In this document: positions 30,633 to 38,179 of the stretch, piece after piece
Layout: each line of letters begins with the position of its first letter
Position numbering within the stretch: position 1 is the first letter of the stretch
From: an uncultured Prevotellaceae bacterium
Lineage (GTDB): Bacteria > Bacteroidota > Bacteroidia > Bacteroidales > Bacteroidaceae
DNA: 42,767 bases
Reading direction: 5' to 3'
NCBI GenBank assembly: GCA_947167935.1
Contig: CAMVJU010000010.1
Span: 1 to 42,767, forward strand
Program-made: the position numbers and the translations under genes
The notes under the pieces: generated by a model
What the model was told of the DNA's origin: nothing
The model's input: only the letters and a program-made list of their open reading frames with translations
The model's database searches: none

Positions 30633-33512
30633 ATGAAAATGAAATCTATCCTCACCCTCCTGCTCGCCTTCGTCGCTTCAGTAAGCTACGGCCAGACGGA
30701 CAGTACGAAAGTGGGAAAGAAAGAGAAGAAGGAGAAGAAGATATACGTCTACGGCACGGTGGCGGACTCGTTTACGAAAGCCTCGATACCTGACGTGAAG
30801 GCAACGCTGATGCGCGAGGACTCGACGGTGGTGGACACGACACGGGTGTGGGAGAGCTACAGCTACAGCAGCGGCATCGGACAGTCGGCGGGCAGCACCC
30901 ATTGGCATTTCGAGGTGAGCCGCGAGCCTGCGAAGTACATCCTTAAGCTGGAGCACGAGAACTACGAGACCACCTACGCCGACTTCGAGATGAAGCAGGT
31001 GAGCAAACGCCGTCAGGACGTCGAGGGGCCCAAAATCTACATGAAGAAGGCGGCTAACGCCAGCCATTTCGAAGGCGGCAACCTGGGCGAGGTGGTGGTG
31101 AAAGCCACGAAGGTAAAAATGGTATGGAAGGGCGACACGCTGGTATTCAATGCCGACGCCTTCAACGTGCCCGAGGGCTCGATGCTCGACGGGCTGATCA
31201 AACAGCTGCCCGGCGTGGAGCTGAACGACGACGGCGAGATCTTCGTCAACGGCAAGAAGATTGACAACCTGACGCTGAACGGCGCCGATTTCTTCAAGGG
31301 CAAGAACAAAATCATGCTGCAGAACCTGCCCTACTTCACGGTGAAGAACATTCAGGTGTATAAGAAGCAGACGGAGGAGAACAAATACCTCGGCATCGAC
31401 GATGAGAACAAGAAGGAATACACGATGGACGTTGTGCTGAAGCGTGAGTACAGCATCGGCGGCTCGGCCAACCTTGAGGCGGGCGGAGGACCCTCCGAAG
31501 GCGGCGACTGGCGCTACAAGCTAAAGGGCTTCGGCCTGCGTTTCAGCGACCGCACACGTGCCGTGCTCTTCGGCGGTATGAACAACATCAACGAGACGAT
31601 GGAATACAGCGGCGAGAACAGCAGCTACAACGACAAGACAGAGCAGTCGGGCGACAACCACTTCAAGCAGATTGGCGGTCAGTTCGTCTATCAGGCGCCC
31701 GAGGAGAAACTGACCAACTCCACCGAGGTAAACGCCTCGTGGCAAAACAACTGGAGCGAGAGCCGCAGCCAGAGCGAGACCTATCTCAACGGCGCCAGCA
31801 CCTTCGGTCAGTCGGAGAGTACAGGGCGCAACCGTATCAGCAACTTCTCGCTGAAGAACACGCTGCGCACCACGGGCAAGCTCCGCTTCTATTCCAATGC
31901 CAGTCTTACCTACTATAACAGCCGCTACGAAGGCGAGGGCTGGAACGTGAGCACGGCCGATGCCGTGATGAAGGACAGCATCAACAGCTCGTGGTATCGC
32001 TCGCGCAGCAAGAGCAGCAGTCTCTACGGCGGCCTTTATTCTTACATTGCCTACCGTCTGCCCTCCGGCGACTCGTTCACGTTCAACGTGGAGGGCAACG
32101 GCAACCGCAGCTACCATCCTGAGTCGTCGAGCTTCAATGACTATACCTACTATAAATTAGGTACGCGCGATATACGTGACCGTCGCACGGAGACGCCGAA
32201 CTACAGCTATGGTTTCAATGCGGAGATGACCTACAACTATAATCTGACCGAGCATCTGCGTATCGCGCCAACCATCGGCATCGGAACGAGCAGAAACCAC
32301 AGCGACCAGCATGAGTTCCTGCGCGACAGCCTCGACTTCTATTTCGATGCGAAGAACAGCTATGAGCAGGGTACGCAGACCCTGAACCGCCGCGCCGGCC
32401 TGAATGCCGATTTCAACAAGGAGCTGGAGAAATACTACCTCGGCCTCTACCTTGGCTTCAGCGCCAATTTCCAAAGACAGCACATGACCTACGACAGCGA
32501 GCCGCTCACTACTTCTCTCACACGCCATTACACGCTGCTCTCTCCCAACGTTTTCCTGTATCTCTTCAGCAAGGACAACCGGAAAAACATTACGACACAA
32601 TATTATATGTGGCCGTCGACGCCCTCCGTCACCGACCTCATCGACCGTCCCATCACCAGCGACCCGCTGAACATCTTTCAGGGCAATCCCGACCTGAAGA
32701 AGAGCGTGCAGCACCAATGGAGCATCGACGGCCGACTGCGCAACGACAGCATCGACCAGACCATCAGCATGAGCCTGAACGTCAGCACGACGCACAACGC
32801 CCAGACACGCGGCTACACCTACGACATGACGACGGGTGTGCGCACCTATCGCCCAGAGAATATCGGCAGCGGCAACTGGCGCCTTGGCTCGTCGTTCAAC
32901 TGGAGCCGTGCCCTCGGCAAGAAGAAGTTCTGGCATATCGACAACGGCCTGCGCCTCAACTACAACAAGAGCACCGGCCTGGCGCTCACCACGGGCAGCA
33001 CGAGTGGGGAGTTGAGTCGTGTCGGCACTTTCACCGTCAACTACATCCCCGCCATCCGCTTCCAGAAGAAAGACCTCTCCGTCAGCCTGAAAGGCGACGC
33101 CAGCTATCGCAACATCCACCGCAACGTTGGAGGGGATTTGCAATCCCCAACTGTCAAACAGCCCACCGACGTGTGGGACATTGCCTACGGCATCAACGGC
33201 AACTACAAGCTGCCTTGGGACATTACATTCGACACCGACCTGACGATGCACTCGCGTCGAGGCTATACCGATGCCGAGATGAATGACAACCGTCTCTATT
33301 GGGACGCCTCGCTCACCAAGTCGTTCCATCAGGGCAAGTGGCTCGTCAAGCTGCGCGGCTACGACCTCCTCGGACAGGTCAGCAACCTGCGCTACAACAT
33401 CAATGCACAGGGCCGCACCGAGACATGGACCAATGCCATGCGCCGCTACGCCCTGCTCACCATTAGCTACCGCTTTTCACAGAAGCCGAAGAAAGAAACC
33501 GATAAAAACTAA
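30633..33512 (+). CDS. Large outer-membrane beta-barrel protein (TonB-receptor-like)
   Basis: 959 residues. Signal peptide MKMKSILTLLLAFVASVSYG; an N-terminal CarboxypepD_reg-like domain (about 30-140); then the plug (VVVKATKVKMVWKGDTLVFN ... GMLDGLIKQLPGVELNDDGEIFVNGKKI region, about 160-235), and a long barrel of alternating Tyr/Arg-rich strands ending in a C-terminal aromatic strand (LLTISYRFSQKPKK). No SusD partner is beside it. The signal-peptide DNA is identical over 27 bp to that of 27741. A short in-frame hairpin repeat lies at 33126-33151. Substrate unknown. Confidence 0.88.
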   Translation: MKMKSILTLLLAFVASVSYGQTDSTKVGKKEKKEKKIYVYGTVADSFTKASIPDVKATLMREDSTVVDTTRVWESYSYSSGIGQSAGSTHWHFEVSREPAKYILKLEHENYETTYADFEMKQVSKRRQDVEGPKIYMKKAANASHFEGGNLGEVVVKATKVKMVWKGDTLVFNADAFNVPEGSMLDGLIKQLPGVELNDDGEIFVNGKKIDNLTLNGADFFKGKNKIMLQNLPYFTVKNIQVYKKQTEENKYLGIDDENKKEYTMDVVLKREYSIGGSANLEAGGGPSEGGDWRYKLKGFGLRFSDRTRAVLFGGMNNINETMEYSGENSSYNDKTEQSGDNHFKQIGGQFVYQAPEEKLTNSTEVNASWQNNWSESRSQSETYLNGASTFGQSESTGRNRISNFSLKNTLRTTGKLRFYSNASLTYYNSRYEGEGWNVSTADAVMKDSINSSWYRSRSKSSSLYGGLYSYIAYRLPSGDSFTFNVEGNGNRSYHPESSSFNDYTYYKLGTRDIRDRRTETPNYSYGFNAEMTYNYNLTEHLRIAPTIGIGTSRNHSDQHEFLRDSLDFYFDAKNSYEQGTQTLNRRAGLNADFNKELEKYYLGLYLGFSANFQRQHMTYDSEPLTTSLTRHYTLLSPNVFLYLFSKDNRKNITTQYYMWPSTPSVTDLIDRPITSDPLNIFQGNPDLKKSVQHQWSIDGRLRNDSIDQTISMSLNVSTTHNAQTRGYTYDMTTGVRTYRPENIGSGNWRLGSSFNWSRALGKKKFWHIDNGLRLNYNKSTGLALTTGSTSGELSRVGTFTVNYIPAIRFQKKDLSVSLKGDASYRNIHRNVGGDLQSPTVKQPTDVWDIAYGINGNYKLPWDITFDTDLTMHSRRGYTDAEMNDNRLYWDASLTKSFHQGKWLVKLRGYDLLGQVSNLRYNINAQGRTETWTNAMRRYALLTISYRFSQKPKKETDKN
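33126..33151. repeat. In-frame hairpin repeat inside the large barrel gene
   Basis: GTTGG-A-GGGGATT-TGC-AATCCCC-AAC is a near-perfect palindrome read through as NVGGDLQSPTV. Likely an intrusive repeat because it interrupts an otherwise beta-rich stretch. Confidence 0.6.
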
Positions 33513-33545
33513 CGGACCGTTCTTTGGAGAGGATATGCAAAAAAA

Positions 33546-33571
33546 GCAGCTCGCCGTTACTGGCGGGCTGC
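33546..33571 (-). terminator. Minus-strand terminator overlapping a coding end
   Basis: GCAGC-T-CGCC (33546-33555) pairs with GGCG-G-GCTGC (33562-33571), with a T-run on the minus strand. The stop codon of the small secreted protein lies in the loop. Confidence 0.8.
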
Positions 33572-33925
33572 TCGTGTGCTGATTTTCTTTCCTTCCTTAT
33601 TCCAGGTGTAGATCCAGGAGCCGAGCCTGCTGGTGAACGTCTCTCCTGCCACGGAGAGCACCGTGCCTACGGTGGATTCGCTCATGGTGTGTATCTTGTT
33701 GCCCTTGGCGTCATAGATGTAGATCCACGGGCCGTTCTTGACGACGAAGATGGAGGCGCTGAATCCCTGCAGCTCACCGATGGTTGCGCTGAGGGTCTTG
33801 ATTTTCTTGCCGTCCTGGTCGTAGACGTAATACCAGCTGTTGGTGGTCTCGATATAACTGATGCTCTGTGCCCGAAGACCGGACACAGCAAGCAGCAGCA
33901 CGACGATAAGCAGCAGCTTTTTCAT
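33557..33925 (-). CDS. Small secreted protein with WYYVYD-type repeats
   Basis: 122 residues, signal peptide MKKLLLIVVLLLAVSGLRA. The mature part has three divergent copies of a strand-turn-strand unit: SWYYVYDQDGKKIKTLS, PWIYIYDAKGNKIHTMS and SWIYTWNKEGKKIST. Each shows an aromatic pair, a Gly-Lys turn and a Thr/Ser end, spaced by about 30 residues. The last few residues and stop are inside the terminator hairpin. No family recognised. Followed by the minus-strand DUF2795 gene upstream. Confidence 0.8.
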   Translation of the reverse strand: MKKLLLIVVLLLAVSGLRAQSISYIETTNSWYYVYDQDGKKIKTLSATIGELQGFSASIFVVKNGPWIYIYDAKGNKIHTMSESTVGTVLSVAGETFTSRLGSWIYTWNKEGKKISTRAARQ

Positions 33926-33937
33926 AAAAAACCGTGC

Positions 33938-34159
33938 TTAGTATTCGTCCTCGTTGAAAAGAAAGTCTTCTTTAGTGGGGTAGTCAGGCCAGATGTCCTC
34001 GATGCTTTCGTAGACATCGCCCTCGTCTTCTATCTCTTGCAGGTTCTCCAATACTTCAAGGGGAGAGCCTGAACGGATGGCATAATCTATAAGTTCCTCC
34101 TTGGTGGCGGGCCAGGGGGCATCTTCCAGTTTGGATGCTAATTCGAGTGTCCAATACAT
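33938..34159 (-). CDS. DUF2795-type acidic small protein
   Basis: 73 residues, no signal peptide, strongly acidic. The sequence WPATKEELIDYAIRSG and IEDIWPDYPTKEDFLFNEDEY is the conserved body of a Bacteroidetes DUF2795 family. Function unknown. A -7 box lies upstream at 34204. It forms a short minus-strand pair with the small secreted gene 12 bp downstream. Confidence 0.92.
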   Translation of the reverse strand: MYWTLELASKLEDAPWPATKEELIDYAIRSGSPLEVLENLQEIEDEGDVYESIEDIWPDYPTKEDFLFNEDEY

Positions 34160-34203
34160 GTTCGTTTTGTGTTTAGTGTTTAACGTTAGTGGTTTTGAGG
34201 CCG

Positions 34204-34211
34204 CAAAAGTA
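34204..34211 (-). promoter_or_regulatory. -7 promoter box of the DUF2795 gene
   Basis: CAAAAGTA (TACTTTTG on the minus strand); CAAG 19 bp beyond (CTTG on the minus strand) could serve as a weak -33. Confidence 0.6.
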
Positions 34212-34223
34212 ATAATATTTTTT

Positions 34224-34802
34224 TTATCTGCAAGTGTTTTGCCACAGATTTTCGCTCTGCCCCGCGTTAAAATTTATTATTTTTGCCAAAACGAAGAGAT
34301 AATCGCTGAGGCGGTTGACGTATTGCGGAATATAGTCGTCTACGTGTGCGTGTTGGGCCAGCTCCAGGATACGTCGCTCGGCCCTGCGGCAGACGGTGCG
34401 GCAGACGTGGCACTGGGCAGCGCTGGCGGTGCCTCCGGGCAGTACGAAGCCTTGTTTCTCGGGCAGCATGGCCATGAGCTGGTCGATGCGTTCCTCGAGC
34501 AGGGTGGTCTCGCCGTCGGGCAAGCGGGCAAAGTCGTAGAGCGGTGTCTGGCTCTGGTCGATGGCGAGGTAGGAGCCGATGATGAAGAGGTTGTTCTGAC
34601 AGCGCACCAGCATCTGGCGTTCTTCTTCCAGCGGGTGCTCGTCGTTAGCCATCATGGCGGCCAGGAGTCCGAGGTGCGACGACAGCTCGTCGGTGGTGCC
34701 GTAGGCTTCCAGCCGCGGGTCAGTCTTGCTGATGCGTACGCCGCCTACAAGGTCGGTCATGCCTTTGTCGCCTGTGCGGGTATAGACTTTGGTGATTTTC
34801 AT
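34224..34802 (-). CDS. Cob(I)alamin adenosyltransferase, PduO type
   Basis: 192-residue cytosolic enzyme that adenosylates cobalamin to the AdoCbl cofactor. The N-terminal MKITKVYTRTGDKGMTDLVGG is the PduO-type ATP-binding signature, followed by VEAYGTTDELSSHLGLL (reads RLEAYGTTDELSSHLGLL) and the C-terminal CRTVCRRAERRILEL and YVNRLSDYLFVLAK motifs. It lies 30 bp after a minus-strand methyltransferase-like gene, so they could be one transcript. Cobalamin-dependent partners are not in the window. Confidence 0.94.
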   Translation of the reverse strand: MKITKVYTRTGDKGMTDLVGGVRISKTDPRLEAYGTTDELSSHLGLLAAMMANDEHPLEEERQMLVRCQNNLFIIGSYLAIDQSQTPLYDFARLPDGETTLLEERIDQLMAMLPEKQGFVLPGGTASAAQCHVCRTVCRRAERRILELAQHAHVDDYIPQYVNRLSDYLFVLAKIINFNAGQSENLWQNTCR

Positions 34803-34832
34803 ATTGGTGGAAGGTTGATGGTGGAGGGTTGT

Positions 34833-35375
34833 TTAGAAGTTGACGATATAGTGCTGCTTGGCCCGCTGAGGGTTGAAGGTGGCGATGCCGCAATAGTAGA
34901 GGTCGAAGGCGACGGTGACGGCAGGCCATTGCTCCACCTCGTGCCACTGCTCCTTGTGATGGCCGATATCCTCGACCACGAGCATTGTCTTCTCTCCGCA
35001 TTGCGACAACAGGGTGGGAGTGACATCGTCGGAATGAGCTATTATTAAAGATGTGGGAGGTGAGAGGTGAGAGGTGAGTGGTGTGAGGTCATTAACGATG
35101 CTGGCTTTGCGGCAGCCTGCGCTGAGGTAGTCGGCATAGCCGGCAAGGTCGGCAATGATGTCGGGCTGCATATAGTTGGCCAGACGGAGATAGAGCCGTC
35201 CCAGCTTGCGGCGCAGCCAGTCATCGGCAAGCCCCACTTCGCCGTAGGCGTAGTAGGGTCGCTGCTCGTTGACCACATCCCTGACGAAGCTATAGTCGGT
35301 GGGCGACTGTATGCCGAAGCCCCGACAGCGGTGGATGCGACTGAGCCAGACGAAAGCCCGTGTCACTCTGTTCAC
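34833..35375 (-). CDS. Methyltransferase-related Bacteroidetes protein, shortened
   Basis: 180 residues. The N-terminal RIHRCRGFGIQSPTDYSFVRDVV and the C-terminal FDLYYCGIATFNPQRAKQHYIVNF match, in general shape, a Bacteroidetes family related to SAM methyltransferases, but the nucleotide-binding motif is missing and a Ser/Thr/Leu/Pro repeat (LTPLTSHLSPPTSL) sits in the middle. I infer loss of catalysis or a very small variant. The only start is GTG at 35375, five bases from the -7 box, implying a leaderless transcript. Confidence 0.7.
   Translation of the reverse strand: MNRVTRAFVWLSRIHRCRGFGIQSPTDYSFVRDVVNEQRPYYAYGEVGLADDWLRRKLGRLYLRLANYMQPDIIADLAGYADYLSAGCRKASIVNDLTPLTSHLSPPTSLIIAHSDDVTPTLLSQCGEKTMLVVEDIGHHKEQWHEVEQWPAVTVAFDLYYCGIATFNPQRAKQHYIVNF
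35053..35090 (-). repeat. GAGAGGTGAG-type repeat in the methyltransferase-like gene
   Basis: Tandem GGTGAGAGGTGAG words, read in frame as LTPLTSHLSPPTS. Same word family as at 10602-10632. Confidence 0.75.
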
Positions 35376-35380
35376 AAGTG

Positions 35381-35388
35381 CAAAGGTA
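35381..35388 (-). promoter_or_regulatory. -7 promoter box abutting the GTG start
   Basis: CAAAGGTA (TACCTTTG on the minus strand), five bases from GTG 35375. Embedded in the repeated GGTACGAATAAGCGAG word. Confidence 0.6.
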
Positions 35389-35464
35389 CGAATAAGCGAG
35401 CGAAAAGCAAAAAGAAAATGTAAAATTTTTCCCCATGTTGCATCGTTAATTCGGAAAAAAGATT

Positions 35465-35472
35465 TAATTTTG
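35465..35472 (+). promoter_or_regulatory. -7 promoter box of the GH28 gene
   Basis: TAATTTTG, 32 bp upstream of ATG 35505. Confidence 0.6.
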
Positions 35473-35504
35473 CAGACGTAACCTTATTTTTTGACCATAC
35501 CTAC

Positions 35505-36857
35505 ATGAGAACAAGACTTTGCATGGCCCTCGTGCTGCTGATGCTCTGCACGGCGGTAACGGCCAAGAAGAAACAGCCGAAGCAGGAGCTCTGGCCCAAC
35601 GGCGAGGTGATGAGCGAATGGTTCAGCGACACCACGAAGGTGAAGCTGGCCGATCTGGGCAAGCAGTATGTGCTGACCAGCTACGGCGTGCGTCAGGGCA
35701 CTACCGATATTCAGACGCGTGAGATTCAGGCCGTCATCGACCGCTGTGCCGAGGAGGGTGGCGGCGTCATCGTCGTGCCGAAGGGCACCTTCTATACCGG
35801 CAACCTCTTCTTCAAGCAGGGCACGCACCTGCACCTCGTGGAGGGCGCCGTATTGAAAGGCTCGGAGCGTGTGCACGACTTCGAGATTCGTGAGACACGC
35901 ATCGAGGGACAGACCTGCAAGTATTTCACGGCCCTCGTCAATGCCGATGGGCTGGACGGTTTTACCATTTCCGGTCAGGGCACCATCGACGGCAACGGCG
36001 AGCCCTACTGGGAGGAGTTCTGGATTCGCCGCAAGTGGAATCCGCAATGCACCAACAAGGATGCGCAACGTCCTCGCCTCACGTACATCTCTAATAGTAA
36101 GAACGTCACCATTCAGGATGTGCGCCTCATCAACTCGCCCTTCTGGACGAACCACATCTATCGCTGCGACCACGTACGCTATCTCGACCTCTATATCTAC
36201 TCCTCGACACAGGACATCAAGGGCCCGTCGACCGATGCCATCGACATCGATGCCTGTCACGATGTGGTGGTGCGCGGCTGCTATATGAACGTCAACGACG
36301 ATGCCGTGGTGCTGAAGGGCGGCAAGGGCACCTTCGCCGACAAGGCTCCTGAGAATGGTCCCTGCTACAATATCCTGGTGGAGAACTGCCACTACGGCAC
36401 CGTTCATGGCTGCATGACGCTGGGCTCTGAGAGCTTGCACGACTGGAATGTCATCATGCGTAACTGTCATGCCGATGACACCAACAACGTGCTCTGGCTG
36501 AAGATGCGCCCTGACACGCCGCAACATTATGAGTTTGTGCATGTGGAGAACTTCACGGGCAAATGCCGCTCGTTCCTGCTTGTCAGACCCTGGACGCAGT
36601 TCTATCAGAAGGAAGACCGCGATGACATGCCGCTGTCGAAGTGCAACGACATCTCGTTTAAGAACATCCGCATGGATTGCGGCACGTTCTTCAACGTCAC
36701 CGGCTCTGAGAAGTACTATCTCTGCCGCTTCAGCTTCGACGATGTCGACGTCAGCGACCAGGCCAATGCAAAAGGCTTTACCAACAACTCCGTCGAGGAA
36801 TTCTCGCTCAATAACGTCGTCGTCAACGGGGTAAAGCAGGTTGTCATTTCAAAATAA
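35505..36857 (+). CDS. GH28-family polygalacturonase-like hydrolase
   Basis: 450 residues with signal peptide MRTRLCMALVLLMLCTAVTA. The right-handed beta-helix enzyme motifs are readable: STDAIDIDACHDV (the NTD-type motif, Asp244 region), NVNDDAVVLKGG (the DD motif, Asp265/Asp266), VHGCMTLGSE (the GHG-type motif) and WLKMRPDT (the RIK-type motif). It would cut the galacturonan or rhamnogalacturonan backbone of pectin, which fits a genome that also takes up rhamnose, though linkage specificity is not shown. Own promoter at 35465. Confidence 0.9.
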   Translation: MRTRLCMALVLLMLCTAVTAKKKQPKQELWPNGEVMSEWFSDTTKVKLADLGKQYVLTSYGVRQGTTDIQTREIQAVIDRCAEEGGGVIVVPKGTFYTGNLFFKQGTHLHLVEGAVLKGSERVHDFEIRETRIEGQTCKYFTALVNADGLDGFTISGQGTIDGNGEPYWEEFWIRRKWNPQCTNKDAQRPRLTYISNSKNVTIQDVRLINSPFWTNHIYRCDHVRYLDLYIYSSTQDIKGPSTDAIDIDACHDVVVRGCYMNVNDDAVVLKGGKGTFADKAPENGPCYNILVENCHYGTVHGCMTLGSESLHDWNVIMRNCHADDTNNVLWLKMRPDTPQHYEFVHVENFTGKCRSFLLVRPWTQFYQKEDRDDMPLSKCNDISFKNIRMDCGTFFNVTGSEKYYLCRFSFDDVDVSDQANAKGFTNNSVEEFSLNNVVVNGVKQVVISK

Positions 36858-36880
36858 CAAATCTCAAATCTCAAATCAAA
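36858..36880 (+). repeat. AAATCTCAAATC repeat in the GH28-dehydrogenase gap
   Basis: Tandem AAATCTC words just after the GH28 stop. The same word is in frame in thiL (3942-3982). Confidence 0.75.
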
Positions 36881-36884
36881 TATT

Positions 36885-38123
36885 ATGTCACGAATACTGA
36901 TGATTGGCGCCGGTGGCGTCGCTACGGTGGCTGCGTTCAAGATTGCGCAGAATGCCGACGTATTTACAGAGTTTATGATTGCCAGCCGCCGCAAGCAGAA
37001 ATGCGATACTCTGGTAAAGGCCATCCACGACAAGGGCTACACCCTGCCCATCCAGACGGCACAGGTCGATGCCGACGACGTGGAGCAGCTGAAGGCACTC
37101 TTCAACGACTACAAGCCCGAGCTGGTGGTCAACCTCGCGCTGCCCTATCAGGACCTCACCATCATGGATGCTTGTCTGGCTTGTGGCTGCTCGTATCTCG
37201 ACACAGCCAACTACGAGCCGAAGGACGAGGCCCACTTCGAATACTCGTGGCAGTGGGCCTATCGCGAGCGCTTCGAGAAGGCTGGCCTCACCGCCATCCT
37301 CGGCTGCGGCTTCGACCCCGGCGTCACCAGCATCTTTACGGCCTATGCCGCCAAGCATCACTTCAAGGAACTGCAGTATCTCGACATCGTCGACTGCAAC
37401 GCCGGCGACCACCACAAGGCCTTCGCCACCAACTTCAACCCGGAAATAAACATCCGCGAGATCACTCAGAAAGGCCTCTACTGGGAGAACGGCCAGTGGG
37501 TGGAGACGGAGCCGCTGGAGATTCACAAGGACCTGACCTATCCTGAGATTGGCCCTCGCGACAGCTATCTGCTACACCATGAAGAGATTGAGAGCTTGGT
37601 CATCAACTATCCCACCATCAAGCGTGCCCGCTTCTGGATGACTTTCGGTCAGCAGTATCTGAAGCATCTCGAGGTGATTCAGAACATAGGCATGAGCCGC
37701 ATCGACGAGGTGGTCTACGAGGCCCCGCTGGCCGACGGCTCCGGAGTAGCCAAAGTCAAGATTGTGCCGTTGCAGTTCCTCAAGGCCGTGCTGCCCAATC
37801 CGCAAGACCTCGGCGAGAACTACGAGGGACAGACCTCTATCGGTTGTCGCATCCGCGGCATCGGCAACGACGGCAAGGAGCATACCTACTACGTCTACAA
37901 CAACTGCTCGCATCGTGCCGCCTATGAGGAGACGGGCATGCAGGGCGTCAGCTATACCACCGGTGTGCCCGCTATGATTGGTGCCATGATGTTCTGCAAG
38001 GGACTGTGGAAGAAGCCCGGCGTCTACAATGTCGAGGAGTTCGATCCCGATCCTTTCATGGAGCAGCTCAACCTTCAGGGCCTTCCCTGGCACGAGATCC
38101 ACGACGGCGACTTGGAGTTGTAA
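36885..38123 (+). CDS. Carboxynorspermidine/saccharopine dehydrogenase-family enzyme
   Basis: 412-residue cytosolic NADP-dependent dehydrogenase. The Rossmann motif MIGAGGVATVAAFKIAQ begins at residue 6; SYLDTANYEPKDEAHFEYSWQWAY and GFDPGVTSIFTAYAAKH are typical of this family, and the C-terminal TTGVPAMIGAMMFCKGLW fits. In Bacteroidetes such proteins act in the alternative spermidine route as carboxy(nor)spermidine dehydrogenase; true saccharopine dehydrogenase cannot be excluded by eye. The partner decarboxylase is not in the window. From memory, this gene lies close to recA in Bacteroides; here four other genes lie between. Confidence 0.88.
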   Translation: MSRILMIGAGGVATVAAFKIAQNADVFTEFMIASRRKQKCDTLVKAIHDKGYTLPIQTAQVDADDVEQLKALFNDYKPELVVNLALPYQDLTIMDACLACGCSYLDTANYEPKDEAHFEYSWQWAYRERFEKAGLTAILGCGFDPGVTSIFTAYAAKHHFKELQYLDIVDCNAGDHHKAFATNFNPEINIREITQKGLYWENGQWVETEPLEIHKDLTYPEIGPRDSYLLHHEEIESLVINYPTIKRARFWMTFGQQYLKHLEVIQNIGMSRIDEVVYEAPLADGSGVAKVKIVPLQFLKAVLPNPQDLGENYEGQTSIGCRIRGIGNDGKEHTYYVYNNCSHRAAYEETGMQGVSYTTGVPAMIGAMMFCKGLWKKPGVYNVEEFDPDPFMEQLNLQGLPWHEIHDGDLEL

Positions 38124-38140
38124 TTTACGAACAAACAATA

Positions 38141-38163
38141 AGAGGGTCCTGCATGGACCCTCT
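38141..38163. terminator. Bidirectional terminator between convergent genes
   Basis: AGAGGGTCC (38141-38149) pairs with GGACCCTCT (38155-38163) around a TGCAT loop, with AACAA/TTGTT extending the stem outward. Confidence 0.85.
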
Positions 38164-38179
38164 CGTTGTTTCATGGCGC

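Noticed and set aside
32157..33329. 390-residue minus-strand frame opposite the large barrel gene
   Set aside because: Ala/Val/Arg-rich antisense shadow of a certain coding region.
34101..35048. 315-residue plus-strand frame across the adenosyltransferase
   Set aside because: The minus-strand PduO-type protein is clear; the frame also crosses the gap between genes.
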